A DNA stretch of 64,000 bases from Actinoplanes solisilvae (GTDB lineage Bacteria; Actinomycetota; Actinomycetes; Mycobacteriales; Micromonosporaceae). Every line of letters begins with the position of its first letter. Position 1 is the first letter of the stretch. This document shows positions 1 to 10,142 of this stretch, in pieces. The notes under the pieces are model-generated. The model did no database searches, was not told the DNA's origin, and worked only from the letters and a program-made list of their open reading frames with translations. The position numbers were made by a program, and so were the translations under genes. The stretch covers positions 47,101 to 111,100 of the forward strand of contig NZ_RJAC01000023.1 in NCBI RefSeq assembly GCF_003999975.1, written 5' to 3'.

Positions 1-54
1 CGCGGTGTGCGCGCCGGCATATCCGGCTCCGAGGACGACGATGCGGTGCTTCAT
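1..54 (-). CDS. NAD(P)/FAD-dependent oxidoreductase, N-terminus only
   Basis: The first 18 codons of a gene that runs off the left edge begin MKHRIVVLGAGYAGAHTA. This is a dinucleotide-binding beta-alpha-beta motif (GAGYAG) of the NADH dehydrogenase/flavin oxidoreductase type. An AGGAG ribosome-binding site lies 8 nt upstream of the ATG. The gene follows the ECF41 sigma gene in the same direction with an 84-bp gap. ECF41 sigma factors are known to sit beside carboxymuconolactone decarboxylase, oxidoreductase or epimerase genes, and this would be the oxidoreductase type. The substrate cannot be inferred. Confidence 0.65.
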   Translation of the reverse strand, partial: MKHRIVVLGAGYAGAHTA

Positions 55-82
55 GGGTGCGCTCCTGTTCGGTCGGCGTGCT

Positions 83-96
83 CGGTTCCTGAACCG
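83..96. promoter_or_regulatory. Short inverted repeat upstream of the flavin oxidoreductase
   Basis: CGGTTC-CT-GAACCG is a perfect 6-2-6 inverted repeat about 30 bp upstream of the oxidoreductase start. It could be an operator or a small hairpin. I did not find a convincing ECF41 promoter in this gap. Confidence 0.3.
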
Positions 97-138
97 GGCA
101 GCGACGCGATCCCTGACAGTGCGCGGCTATGACCTAGG

Positions 139-1077
139 TCACCACTCCATGATCGCTCCCTCGTGCTCGGCCTCGGACCACAGCCGGGAGAGGCGTACGA
201 GTTTGTCGGGGTTGGCCTGCACGTGCAGGGCGACGATGCCCTCGTCGGTGAGCCGCAGCGTGATCACGCCGATGACCCGCTCACCGACGACGAACACCAT
301 CGCCGGGTCGCTGTTGACGACGGCGGCGTGGATGGCGACGGGGCCGTCGACGAACCGCTGGACGACGGCGGGCCTGAACGAGCCGCGCAGGAAACGCGCG
401 ATGGCCAGCGCGCCGACCACCGGTGTGCCGCGGGCGGGAACCTGACCGCCGCCGTCGGCGACACTCACCGCGTCGCCGGTCAGCAGCCGCACCAGCGGGC
501 CGGTGTCGCCGCTCATGGTCGCGGCCAGGAACTCCTCGACGACCTTGCGAGCGGCGCCGGGGTCGGTCTCCGTGCGGGCCGGGCCGGTGGCCAGATGTTG
601 CCGGGCGCGGCGCAGCAGTTGCTGGCTGTTCGACTCGCTGAGGTCGAGCATGTCGGCGATCTCGGCGTGGGCGTAGCCGAACGCCTCGCGCAGCACGTAG
701 ACCACGCGCTCGTTGGCGGGCAGCCGCTCCATGAGGGTGAGCACGGCGAACGACACCGAGTCGCGCTGTTCGGCGGTCTCGGCCGGGCCGAGCATGCGGT
801 CGCCGTCGAGGATCGGCTCGGGCAGCCACTGCCCCACATAGCTCTCGCGCCGCGCCCGCGCCGAGGTGAGCTGGTTGAGGCAGATGTTGGTCAGCGCTTT
901 GGTCAGCCAGGCCTCGGGCGTACGGATCCACTCCCGATCGGCGGTCTGCCAGCGCAGGAACGTGTCCTGTACGGCGTCCTCGGCGTCGCCGGCCGAGCCC
1001 AGCAGGCGGTAGGCGATCGCCTCGAGGCGCCCCCGGGACCGCTCGAAGACCTCGACCTCACGCACGCTGAGCGACAT
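139..1077 (-). CDS. ECF41-family RNA polymerase sigma factor with C-terminal SnoaL-like domain
   Basis: This is an extracytoplasmic-function sigma factor of 312 residues. Regions sigma2 (about 1-75) and sigma4 (about 110-165) are followed by a roughly 110-residue NTF2/SnoaL-like extension. The three ECF41 hallmarks are all present: WLPEP in the linker, DGGG at the start of the extension and NPDKL near the end. In studied ECF41 proteins the extension replaces an anti-sigma factor and tunes activity. The ATG at 1077 was chosen because sigma region 2 begins right after it; an upstream in-frame ATG would add 34 unconserved residues. The downstream partner is the flavin oxidoreductase cut by the window edge. 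The signal sensed is unknown. Confidence 0.9.
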   Translation of the reverse strand: MSLSVREVEVFERSRGRLEAIAYRLLGSAGDAEDAVQDTFLRWQTADREWIRTPEAWLTKALTNICLNQLTSARARRESYVGQWLPEPILDGDRMLGPAETAEQRDSVSFAVLTLMERLPANERVVYVLREAFGYAHAEIADMLDLSESNSQQLLRRARQHLATGPARTETDPGAARKVVEEFLAATMSGDTGPLVRLLTGDAVSVADGGGQVPARGTPVVGALAIARFLRGSFRPAVVQRFVDGPVAIHAAVVNSDPAMVFVVGERVIGVITLRLTDEGIVALHVQANPDKLVRLSRLWSEAEHEGAIMEW

Positions 1078-1113
1078 GCGCCTAACCGTGCCATACGCCC
1101 GCCCGCCGGAAAA

Positions 1114-1141
1114 TGTCATACCCGGGTCGTAAGGTCGCGTC
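1114..1141 (+). promoter_or_regulatory. Promoter of HEAT-repeat gene: TANNNT box and ECF41-like motif
   Basis: TAAGGT at 1130-1135 lies exactly 6 nt before the GTG start at 1142, the signature of a leaderless transcript. The same stretch also reads TGTCATA (1114-1120), 17 nt, then CGTC (1138-1141). This is close to the published ECF41 promoter (TGTCACA, about 16-17 nt, CGTC). Whether the neighbouring ECF41 sigma uses it is an inference. Confidence 0.5.
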
Positions 1142-2266
1142 GTGTTCGAAACGCTGCATGACGTGCCCTGGTCCGACATCGACCACGCCTACGGCCCCGC
1201 CGATGACGTGCCCGCCGCGCTGCGGGCGCTCCTGTCCGACGACGCCGACGTGCGGAAGAAAACCCTCTGGACGCTCTACGGCAACATCTTCCACCAGGGC
1301 ACCCGTTACGAGGCGAGCTCCTACGCGGTGCCGTTCCTGCTCGAGCTGGTGGCCGACCCGTCGACTCCCGACCGGCCGGCGCTGATCGAGCTGCTGGTCG
1401 CGCTGGCCATCGGCTACGACGAGTCCTACCTGCCCGACGGTTTCCCGATCGGCGAGCTGCGCGCGGGCGCGGCCGGCGGCGCCGAGCTGCTGCGCGACGG
1501 CGGTGGCGGCTTCGAACGATTCGAGTCCCTCGACGAGCAAGATCAAAGTCGGCTGCAGGCGCGCATCGAGCTCAACGTCTACGAGGCGGTCGCGGCGGGC
1601 ACGCCGACCCTGGTCCGGCTGCTGGGCGACGCCGCTCCCGAGGTGCGCCGCCAGGCCGCTTACGCGCTCGGCTGGTTCCCCGAGTCGGCCCCGCTCAGCC
1701 TGCCCGCGCTGCGCGCCGCGACCGCCGACCCCGACCCCACGGTCGCGGCCACGGCTCTGATCGCCCTCGGTCTGCTCGACGACGCCCGCGCGATGATGCT
1801 GGCCCTCCTCACCGGCGACTCCCCCGAGATCGTCCGCGCCGCGGCCGCCGTCGCCCTGGCCCGCCGGCACGTCTCGACGCCCGCCGTGGTGTCCGAGCTT
1901 CTGCGGGCCACGTCCTCCGAACTGCCCTTCCTCGGCGCAGACCTGGCCGGTCTGGCCGCCCTGTCCCTGCGCCGGGTTCTCGCCGACGACTCCGAGCAGG
2001 CGATCGACATGCTGCTGGGGCGGCTGGCCACGGGCTCGCTCGCCATCGCGCAAGAGCTGGTGCGCCGGGCCTTCCCCGACGGCCCCGTGCCCTCGGGAAC
2101 CCCGTTCGACGATCTCACCGCGGGTCAGAAACGGGTGGTCCACGCTCTCGCTGACACGCCCTCGGTCTGGCGGCTGGGCAACTTCTTCTGGGTGGTCGGC
2201 GCACACGGCCTGCCGAACAGCGCCGAGAAGATGCGCGCCTACGCCGGCACGGTGAACACGCCGTAG
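1142..2266 (+). CDS. HEAT-repeat domain protein
   Basis: This 374-residue protein is predicted to be cytosolic. It is rich in paired helices; regions such as PEVRRQAAYALGWFPES and DPTVAATALIALGLLDDA are typical HEAT repeats that form a solenoid for protein binding. No enzymatic motif is visible. The GTG start at 1142 has no Shine-Dalgarno sequence and follows a TANNNT box by 6 nt. Its 3' end overlaps the convergent GH13 gene by 28 bp. It is divergent from the ECF41 sigma gene, so shared regulation is possible. Similar stand-alone HEAT proteins are common and uncharacterised in actinomycetes. Confidence 0.8.
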   Translation: MFETLHDVPWSDIDHAYGPADDVPAALRALLSDDADVRKKTLWTLYGNIFHQGTRYEASSYAVPFLLELVADPSTPDRPALIELLVALAIGYDESYLPDGFPIGELRAGAAGGAELLRDGGGGFERFESLDEQDQSRLQARIELNVYEAVAAGTPTLVRLLGDAAPEVRRQAAYALGWFPESAPLSLPALRAATADPDPTVAATALIALGLLDDARAMMLALLTGDSPEIVRAAAAVALARRHVSTPAVVSELLRATSSELPFLGADLAGLAALSLRRVLADDSEQAIDMLLGRLATGSLAIAQELVRRAFPDGPVPSGTPFDDLTAGQKRVVHALADTPSVWRLGNFFWVVGAHGLPNSAEKMRAYAGTVNTP

Positions 2267-3837
2267 CCGAACCCGTCGACGCGCAGCTCGCCGGGCCGGG
2301 CCGCGATGCCTGACGCCCAGACCGGTTCCGCTCCGTCGACCGCCAGGGTGGCCGGCTCGCGGCGCGGGTTGACCACGACGAGATGGGAGTCGCCACGGAC
2401 GTACGCGAAGGGGTAGCTCTCCGAGACGACGCGGGTCGGCGCCCGGGTGCCGAGGGCGGGCGTGGCCTGCCGCAGGGCGATCAGCTCACGTACGAGGTTC
2501 AGCGTCGAGGCCGGGTCGTCCTGCTGCGCGGCCACGGTCGGGCGGGCCGGGTCGGGGTCGATCGGCAGGTAGAGCCGGGCGGGGTCGGCGGTCGAGAAGC
2601 CGGCGTTGGGGCCGTCGTCCCATTGCATGGGGGTGCGGCAGCCCGCCCGGTTGTACCCGGGGTCGCAGACCGAGCCCTCCACGTTCGGCAACCCGGGCAG
2701 GTAACGCATGCCGATCTCGTCGCCGTAGTAGAGGCACGGGATGCTGCCCCACGTGAAGAGCAGGGTCAGCGCGGCCCCGAGCTGCTCGGCGGTGCGCGGC
2801 CCGCAGCTCAGCCGGTCGAAGTCGTGGTCGGCCGTCGCCAAGATGATCGGCCGGTCGGGGTGCCCGTCGCGCGCGACCGCCCACGCGTCGAGGAACGGCT
2901 TGGTGCTGCCCTTGCCGGCCGCGTCGAAGAACGGTTCGCGCGGCTCCTGGAACGGCAGCCGCCCCGCGAACTGGTTGTTGAACAGGCTGGCGTGCGCGTC
3001 GTGGATGACCAGGAAGAAGTCGGCGTCGAAGGCGAGCTCCCCACCCGTACGCGGCTCGGATCCCTCGGGAATCAGCACAGCGTCGGGATAGTCGGTCTCG
3101 AGCCACGAACGGATCTCCCACCAGAGCGCGACCGTCTCGACGTACCCCTGTTCCAGCTCCTCGTCCTTGACCAGCGAGAACGCCATGTCGACCCGGAATC
3201 CGGCGACGCCGAGGTCGAGCCAGTGGGCGATGATGTCCTTGAGCGCCTGCCGGTTGCGCAGCGGTCCGGGGGCGTCGATCGCGTCGCGCCACGGCTGACT
3301 GGACGACCCGTTGATCCAGCCGAAGTTCAGTGCGGGCTGCTGGTCGTAGAAGTTCTTGAGATACCACCCCGGGCGCGGCCCCGGCGAGCGCACCCAGGCG
3401 GGCGTTCCCGGCTGGTCGAGCGCCCACGCGCTGTCCGGCAGTTCCGCGGCCCAGATGTAGCGATCGCCCTCGGCGGAGGGCCCGTCGGCGGCCAGCTCCT
3501 GCTGGAACCACGGGTGCTCGATCGACGTGTGTCCCGCGACCAGGTCGAGCAGGACGCGAATACCGCGCGAGCGTGCCTTGTCCACGAGCTCGGCCATGTC
3601 GGCGTTGGTCCCGTAACGCGGCGCGATCCTCAGGTAGTCGCTCACGTCGTAGCCCGCGTCGACGAACGGCGAGGCGAAGCACGGGTTGAACCAGATCGTG
3701 TTCACGCCCAACGACGCGATGTGATCGAGCCGATCGATCACCCCGCGCAGGTCCCCCACGCCGTCACCGTCGGCGTCGGCGAACGACTGGGGATAGATCT
3801 CGTACAGCACCGCGTCGGCCAGCCATTCACGCCCCAT
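2239..3837 (-). CDS. GH13 alpha-glucosidase / trehalose-synthase-like enzyme
   Basis: A glycoside hydrolase family 13 protein of 532 residues without a signal peptide. It acts on alpha-linked glucosides in the cytosol by a retaining mechanism. Conserved region I is DLVAGHTS (the usual Asn before His-Thr is Gly), region II GFRVDM carries nucleophile Asp217, region III VLIPEG carries acid/base Glu258, and region IV is ADHD. It begins with the usual EIYPQSFADADGDGVGDL segment, and a C-terminal all-beta domain ends with YGVFTVPA. Substrate choice (maltose, isomaltose or trehalose) cannot be read. The start is the ATG at 3837, 7 nt after TAGCTT, with no ribosome-binding site. It is divergent from an alpha/beta hydrolase and overlaps the HEAT gene tail to tail. 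Confidence 0.88.
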   Translation of the reverse strand: MGREWLADAVLYEIYPQSFADADGDGVGDLRGVIDRLDHIASLGVNTIWFNPCFASPFVDAGYDVSDYLRIAPRYGTNADMAELVDKARSRGIRVLLDLVAGHTSIEHPWFQQELAADGPSAEGDRYIWAAELPDSAWALDQPGTPAWVRSPGPRPGWYLKNFYDQQPALNFGWINGSSSQPWRDAIDAPGPLRNRQALKDIIAHWLDLGVAGFRVDMAFSLVKDEELEQGYVETVALWWEIRSWLETDYPDAVLIPEGSEPRTGGELAFDADFFLVIHDAHASLFNNQFAGRLPFQEPREPFFDAAGKGSTKPFLDAWAVARDGHPDRPIILATADHDFDRLSCGPRTAEQLGAALTLLFTWGSIPCLYYGDEIGMRYLPGLPNVEGSVCDPGYNRAGCRTPMQWDDGPNAGFSTADPARLYLPIDPDPARPTVAAQQDDPASTLNLVRELIALRQATPALGTRAPTRVVSESYPFAYVRGDSHLVVVNPRREPATLAVDGAEPVWASGIAARPGELRVDGFGYGVFTVPA

Positions 3838-3844
3838 GAACGCC

Positions 3845-3850
3845 AAGCTA
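3845..3850 (-). promoter_or_regulatory. -10 box of GH13 gene (leaderless)
   Basis: TAGCTT on the minus strand ends 7 nt before the ATG at 3837, leaving no room for a ribosome-binding site. Confidence 0.45.
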
Positions 3851-3889
3851 AGCAGACTCATCCAGCCGCCGCTGGGTACGGGGTGGGAC

Positions 3890-4747
3890 GTGTTCGACGG
3901 ATTCACGGACGAGAAGGTCGATGTCGGCGAGGCAGTCCTGCGGGTTCGGCACGGTGGTCAGGGCCCGCCGGTGCTGCTGATCCACGGCCATCCGCGTACG
4001 GGATCGACGTGGCACCGGGTCGCGCCGCGCCTGGTCGACGCCGGGTTCAGCGTGATCTGCCCGGACATGCGCGGCTACGGACAGTCGAGCACGGTGGCAC
4101 CTCGCGACGACCACTCGCAGCAGTCGAAACGGGCGGTCGCCGGCGATCTCGTGCGGCTGATGAGCGCGCTCGGGCATTCACGGTTCGCCGTGGCGGGGCA
4201 CGACCGCGGGTGTTATGTCGCGCTCCGCTTGACGCTGGACCACCCCGGGGTCGTACGGAAATTGGTCGTCATGGATGGTGTGCCGATCAGCGAGGCCCTC
4301 GCCCGGTGCGACGCCCGGTTCGCCACGGCCTGGTGGCACTGGTTCTTCCTCGCCCAGCCCGGCACACCGGAGCGGGTCATCAACGCCGACCCGGACGCCT
4401 GGTACAAGGGCACGCCCGAGCGGATGGGGGCCGGGAACCACGACGAGTTCCGAGCCGCCACCCGTGATCCCGAGACGGTACGGGCGATGATCGAGGACTA
4501 CCGGGCCGGGCTCGGCGTCGACCGGGAGCACGAGCTCGCCGACCGTCGGGCGAACAACAGGGTGACCTGCCCGGCGCTGTTCCTGTGGTCGACGAAGGAC
4601 GACATGGAGACGTTGTACGGGGATCCGCTCGCCATCTGGCGGGAGTGGGCCGACGACGTCCGCGGCGCGCCGATCGAGTCGGGGCATCACATGGCCGAGG
4701 AGAACCCGTCCGCCGTCGTCGCGGCTCTCAGTGAATTCCTGCGCTGA
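3890..4747 (+). CDS. Alpha/beta hydrolase, haloacetate-dehalogenase-like
   Basis: An alpha/beta-hydrolase of 285 residues. The oxyanion-hole motif is HGHPRTG, and the nucleophile elbow GHDRG carries Asp rather than Ser, as in fluoroacetate/haloacetate dehalogenases and epoxide hydrolases. The late catalytic His is in SGHHMAEE. The arginine pair that binds carboxylate in fluoroacetate dehalogenase (GHDRGGRTGHR type) is not kept here (GHDRGCYVALR), so a haloacid substrate is uncertain. The start was taken as GTG 3890 because family members begin with (M/V)FDGF. TACGGG precedes it by 7 nt. An upstream ATG at 3836 would add 18 unconserved residues. Confidence 0.8.
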   Translation: MFDGFTDEKVDVGEAVLRVRHGGQGPPVLLIHGHPRTGSTWHRVAPRLVDAGFSVICPDMRGYGQSSTVAPRDDHSQQSKRAVAGDLVRLMSALGHSRFAVAGHDRGCYVALRLTLDHPGVVRKLVVMDGVPISEALARCDARFATAWWHWFFLAQPGTPERVINADPDAWYKGTPERMGAGNHDEFRAATRDPETVRAMIEDYRAGLGVDREHELADRRANNRVTCPALFLWSTKDDMETLYGDPLAIWREWADDVRGAPIESGHHMAEENPSAVVAALSEFLR

Positions 4748-4759
4748 GAGCCGCGACGA
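4716..4759. terminator. Bidirectional hairpin terminator
   Basis: Perfect 16-bp arms (4716-4731 and 4744-4759) with a 12-nt loop form a very stable hairpin. It spans the last codons of the hydrolase and the gap before the permease stop, so it can end both convergent transcripts. There is no T-tract, as is common in high-GC actinomycetes. Confidence 0.75.
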
Positions 4760-4765
4760 GACCGT

Positions 4766-5997
4766 TCAGCGGCTGGCGCCCGCGCGGCGCTTGGTCCACA
4801 CGTCGAAGGCGACCGCGGCCAGCAGCACCGCGCCCTTGACCAGCATGACCTGTTCGCTCGGCGCGCCGATGAGGCTCATGCCGTTGTTGATGACACCCAT
4901 GATCAGGCCGCCGGTGATGGCGCCGACGACCTTGCCGACGCCGCCCTGCACCGCGGCGCCCCCGATGAACGCCGCCGCGATCGCGTCCAGCTCGAACTGG
5001 TCGCCGCCGGTCGGGTTGGCCTGGTTGAGACGCCCGGCGAAGATGATGCCGGCCAGCGCGGCCAGCACGCCCATGTTCACGAAGATCCAGAACACGACCG
5101 ACTTGACCTTGACGCCGGACAGGGTGGCCGCCTGCAGGTTGCCGCCGACCGCGTAGATCTGGCGGCCGAAGACCGCCCGGTTGGTCAGCACCGAGTAGCC
5201 GATCACGAGCGCGGCCAGCAGCACCAGCACCCAGGGCACGTTGCGGAAGCGGGCGAGCTGCACGACCACGAACATGACCACGACCGCGGCGAGCGCGATC
5301 TTGGTGATGAACAGCGGCAACGGCTCGACGACCTGGCCGTACCGGGCCCGGCCGGCCCGCGAGCGCCACTGGGTGACCACGATGCCGGCGACGGCCGCGA
5401 GCCCGAGCAGCAGGCTGAACAGGTCGGCGCCCCCGAGCGCGCCGAGGCCCACGTTGCCGAGGAAGCCCGAGGTGAAACCGTTCGAGAGGGTACGCACCTC
5501 TTCCGGGAACGGGCCGATGCCGCGGTTGCCGAGGATCGTGTAGGTGACCGCGCGGAACAGCAGCATGCCGGCGAGCGTGACGATGAACGCCGGGATGCCG
5601 AAGTACGCCACCCAGTAGCCCTGCCAGGCCCCGATCAGGCCGCCGACCACCAGGGTGAGCAGCACGGCCAGTGGCCACGGCACATCGTGGTTGACCATGA
5701 GCACGGCGGCGACCGCGCCGCTGGCGGCCACGATCGAGCCGACCGACAGGTCGATGTGCCCGGCGATGATCACCAGGATCATGCCGATGGCCAGGATCAG
5801 GATGTACGAGTTCTGGACGATGATGTTGCTGATGTTCTGCGGGGCGAGCATGTCGCCGCCGGTGAGGATCGTGAACAGCAGCACGATCGCCGCGAACGCG
5901 ATGTAGATGCCGCTCTGCCGCAGGTTGAGCTGGAAGCGGCGGGGCCCGCCGGGGGTGCGGCTGAGCGGGGCGGCCCGCTCTGCGGTTGGGGCGACGC

Positions 5998-6001
<4 letters not shown>
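4766..6001 (-). CDS. mmsB: Multiple-monosaccharide ABC transporter permease (MmsB/GguB type)
   Basis: A 411-residue integral membrane protein of the ribose/xylose permease family. There are about ten hydrophobic helices from residue 30 on, and the family signature AGHIDLSVGSIVA is near residue 82. It forms the channel for the ChvE/MmsA system. The length and the long cytosolic loop around residues 215-235 fit the MmsB (GguB) subfamily rather than RbsC. The GTG start overlaps the mmsA stop in a GTGA, so translation is coupled. The third gene of the operon, it ends 18 bp from the convergent hydrolase with a strong hairpin between them. Confidence 0.9.
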
Positions 6002-7529
<1,528 letters not shown>

Positions 7530-7530
<1 letters not shown>

Positions 7531-8657
7531 CAGGAAAGCTGCGCCTCGGTGTAGTACCCGGTGTCGACGAGCTCCTTCTTGTAGTTCTCCTTGTCGACGA
7601 TGACCGACTCGAGCAGCATCGACGGGACGACCTTCACACCGTTGTCGTAGTCGGTGGTGTTGTTCGTCTTCGGCTGCTGACCCTTGAGCACGGCGTCGGC
7701 CATCGCGACGGTCGTCTTGGCCAGCTCACGCGTGTCCTTGTAGATCGTCGAGTACTGCTCGTTGCGCTTGATCGACTTGACCGAGGCCTGCTCGGCGTCC
7801 TGACCGGTGACCACCGGCCAGGGCTGGGCCGCCGTGCCGTACCCGTTGCTCTTCAGCGCCGAGAGGATGCCGATCGACAGACCGTCGTACGGGGAGAGGA
7901 CCCCGTCGACCTTCGCGCCGCCACGGTAGGTGGAGGTGAGCAGGTTCTCCATCCGATCCTGGGCGGTCTTGGCCTGCCAGCGCAGGATCGCGACCGTCTT
8001 GAAGTCGGTCTGCTTGCTCTTCACGACCAGGGTGCCGTCGTCGATCTTCGGCTTGAGCACGCTCATCGCGCCGTTGAAGAAGAACGTGGCGTTGTTGTCG
8101 TCGGGCGAGCCCGCGAACAGCTCGATGTTGAACGGGCCCTTGGCGTCGCCGGCCGAACCGTCGGCCTTGAGCACCTTCAGCCCGGTGAGCAGCGACGTCG
8201 CCTGCTGCACGCCGACCTTGAAGTTGTCGAACGTCGCGTAGTAGTCGACGTTCGGGCTGTTGCGGATGAGCCGGTCGTACGCGATGACCGGGATCTTGTT
8301 GGCCTTGGCGTTCTCGAGCTGCGTCGTGATCGCCGTGCCGTCGATCGACGCGATGATCAGCAGCTTGGCCTTCTTGGTGATCTGGTTGTCGAGCTGCTGC
8401 GTCTGGGTCGGGATCTTGTCCTCGGCGTACTGGAGGTCGACCTTGTAGCCGAGCGCCTCGAGCTGCTTCTGCAGGTTCTCACCGTCGCTGATCCAGCGCT
8501 CCGAGGAGCGGGTCGGCATGGTGACACCGATCAGGGCGCCCTTGTTGTCGACGGCGCCGGCCTCTTTGTCGACGGTTTTCTCACTTGAGCCACATGCGGC
8601 CAGGGACGTAGCGAGCACGGCGGCGGAAACCACCGCACCCATCCTGGACAGTCTCAT
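7530..8657 (-). CDS. chvE: Sugar-binding lipoprotein of the ChvE family
   Basis: A 375-residue periplasmic-binding-type lipoprotein. The signal peptide has positive residues, a hydrophobic core and the lipobox LAAC at about residues 21-24, so the mature protein is anchored to the membrane. The rest is a type-1 sugar-binding fold, with segments such as LLIIASIDGTAITTQL and VDGVLSPYDGLSIGIL. In the family, ligands include xylose, glucose, galactose and arabinose; the ligand here is not readable. The ATG at 8657 follows AAGGAG by 6 nt; a second ATG 15 nt upstream is less well placed. It is first in the chvE-mmsA-mmsB operon. Confidence 0.92.
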
Positions 8658-8699
8658 GCGGAACTCCTTCATCGGGTCCTGGGAGCGGGAGTGCGGTCG

Positions 8700-8729
8700 A
8701 GTGTGAACGGTCACACGAGAACGTGTCAA
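8700..8729 (-). promoter_or_regulatory. Promoter of the chvE operon with overlapping operator
   Basis: On the minus strand, TTGACA (8729-8724) and CACACT (8705-8700) are 18 bp apart. The perfect inverted repeat GTGTGA-ACGG-TCACAC (8701-8716) covers the -10 side. A bound repressor would block the promoter. Confidence 0.55.
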
Positions 8730-8739
8730 CCGTTCCAAG

Positions 8740-8781
8740 CAACGTTGCCGACATTTGGTCGAAACGTTGTTATCGATAACA
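8740..8781. promoter_or_regulatory. Upstream palindromes of the chvE operon
   Basis: CAACGTTG (8740-8747) and the perfect 14-bp palindrome TGTTATCGATAACA (8768-8781) lie just upstream of the -35. The second looks like a LacI/GntR-type operator. No regulator gene is adjacent, so the binding protein is unknown. Confidence 0.5.
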
Positions 8782-8877
8782 GGATGGTCTCGGTCGTCCG
8801 CACGGTCGTCGATGCGTAGTATCCAGGGCGGCGACACGGGGTAGATCCAGCATGGTCGATATGGCTGGATGGAACCC

Positions 8878-9690
8878 ATGAATCCCGACATCGGCGAACT
8901 CATGGCAGCCATCGAGGCCAACTGGGACGAGCGGACCCCGATCCACCTGGCGAGCCAGTTCTACGCCCGCGACGCCGAGTCGTGGTTCGCTCCCTACGAG
9001 TGGGACGACCTCGGGCCGCTGACCGGCAAGGACGTGCTGCACCTGCAATGCCACCTCGGCACCGAGACCCAGGCTTTCGCCCGGCGCGGGGCGCGTACGG
9101 TGACGGGTCTGGACCTGTCGGCGGAGTCGTGCGCCGCGGCCCGGCGGCTCGCCCCGGACATCACCTTTGTCCACGCGAACGTGTACGAGGCGGTACTTGC
9201 CCTGGGCGGGCGCCAGTTCGACGTCGTCTACACGGGAAAGGGCGCGCTCTGCTACCTGCCCGACCTGCCCCGGTGGGCTTCAGAGGTGGCCGCGCTACTG
9301 AAGCCGGGCGGGGTAGCGTACGTCGTGGAGTTCCACCCCGTGCTGAACGCCATCGGCCTGGTCCCCCGCTCGCCCGACGACGCTTCCCTGCTGCTGCGCA
9401 AAGACTATTCGGCCGGGCGTGGCCCCCGCACAATCGATGCTTCCCGTACGTACACCGACGGCCCGGCGCTGACGTCGGCGACCACGAGTTACGAGTGGGC
9501 GCACGGGCTGGGCGAGGTGGTGACGGCGCTCGCCCGCGCGGGACTCTCGGTGCGCTCGCTGAGGGAGAGCGACGAGATTCCGTGGCCCCGGTGGCCCTCC
9601 ATGGAGCCTACCGCCGACGGCTTCTGGCGGCTGCCCGCATCCGAGCCGCGGATCCCGCTGTTCTACGCGCTGCTGGCCACCGCCGCGTGA
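8878..9690 (+). CDS. Class I SAM-dependent methyltransferase
   Basis: A protein of about 270 residues with a Rossmann methyltransferase core. Motif I is VLHLQCHLGTET, the acidic end of beta2 is VTGLDLS, and FDVVYTGKGALCYLPD and LLKPGGVAYVVEFHP follow as motifs IV and V. It transfers a methyl group from S-adenosylmethionine to an unknown acceptor. ATG 8878 and ATG 8869 are both possible; neither has a strong ribosome-binding site. Its stop overlaps the next gene (GTGA), so the two are translationally coupled. Confidence 0.85.
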   Translation: MNPDIGELMAAIEANWDERTPIHLASQFYARDAESWFAPYEWDDLGPLTGKDVLHLQCHLGTETQAFARRGARTVTGLDLSAESCAAARRLAPDITFVHANVYEAVLALGGRQFDVVYTGKGALCYLPDLPRWASEVAALLKPGGVAYVVEFHPVLNAIGLVPRSPDDASLLLRKDYSAGRGPRTIDASRTYTDGPALTSATTSYEWAHGLGEVVTALARAGLSVRSLRESDEIPWPRWPSMEPTADGFWRLPASEPRIPLFYALLATAA

Positions 9691-10103
9691 CCGTCACATT
9701 CGTCGTACGCTTCCCCGTCGACGACGCGGTGCTCAACGATCTGCACGGGCGGGCCTTCGGCAGCTCGGGGCCGGTGGTGCCGTGGCGCGCCCGGCTGGAG
9801 CGCCACGCCCTGACCTGGGTCGGCGCGTTCGCTGCGTCGCGGCTGATCGGCTTCGTGCAGGTCGGCTGGGACGGCGGCTCGCACGCGTTCCTGCTCGACA
9901 CGGCCGTCGACCCTGCTTTCCAAGGGAACGGCATCGGCGCGGCGCTGGTGAAGGCGGCCGTTGACGAGGCCCGAGCGGCCGGCTGCACATGGGCGCACGT
10001 CGACTTCGAACCGCGTCTGGAGGACTTCTACCTGCGTCGATGCGGTTTCCGGCCGACCGCGGCGGGGCTGATCGCGCTGGACGCCGAAAATGTCAGAGGC
10101 TGA
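9687..10103 (+). CDS. GNAT-family N-acetyltransferase
   Basis: A GNAT acetyltransferase of 138 residues. The acetyl-CoA binding segment is FQGNGIGAALVKAAVDEA (motif A, Q/RxxGxG/A), and the motif B region is YLRRCGFRP. The substrate is unknown. The GTG start at 9687 overlaps the methyltransferase stop by 4 bp. The pair may modify the same small molecule; this is only an inference from coupling. Confidence 0.85.
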   Translation: MTVTFVVRFPVDDAVLNDLHGRAFGSSGPVVPWRARLERHALTWVGAFAASRLIGFVQVGWDGGSHAFLLDTAVDPAFQGNGIGAALVKAAVDEARAAGCTWAHVDFEPRLEDFYLRRCGFRPTAAGLIALDAENVRG

Positions 10104-10142
10104 CGCTACGCTCGCGGCGCGAATCGAGCTACGGGGGTTGTG

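Noticed and set aside
131..140. GACCTAGGTC palindrome at the end of the ECF41 gene.
   Set aside because: A 10-bp palindrome at the stop codon is too short, and there is no T-tract, so I do not call a terminator.
2383..4467. A long plus-strand frame over the GH13 gene and the hydrolase.
   Set aside because: The real genes are supported by catalytic motifs on the other readings. This frame has only composition-driven sequence.
8701..8716. CRP-type site (TGTGA...TCACA) in the chvE promoter.
   Set aside because: The spacer is 4 nt instead of 6, so it does not fit a CRP dyad. It is kept as an unassigned operator.
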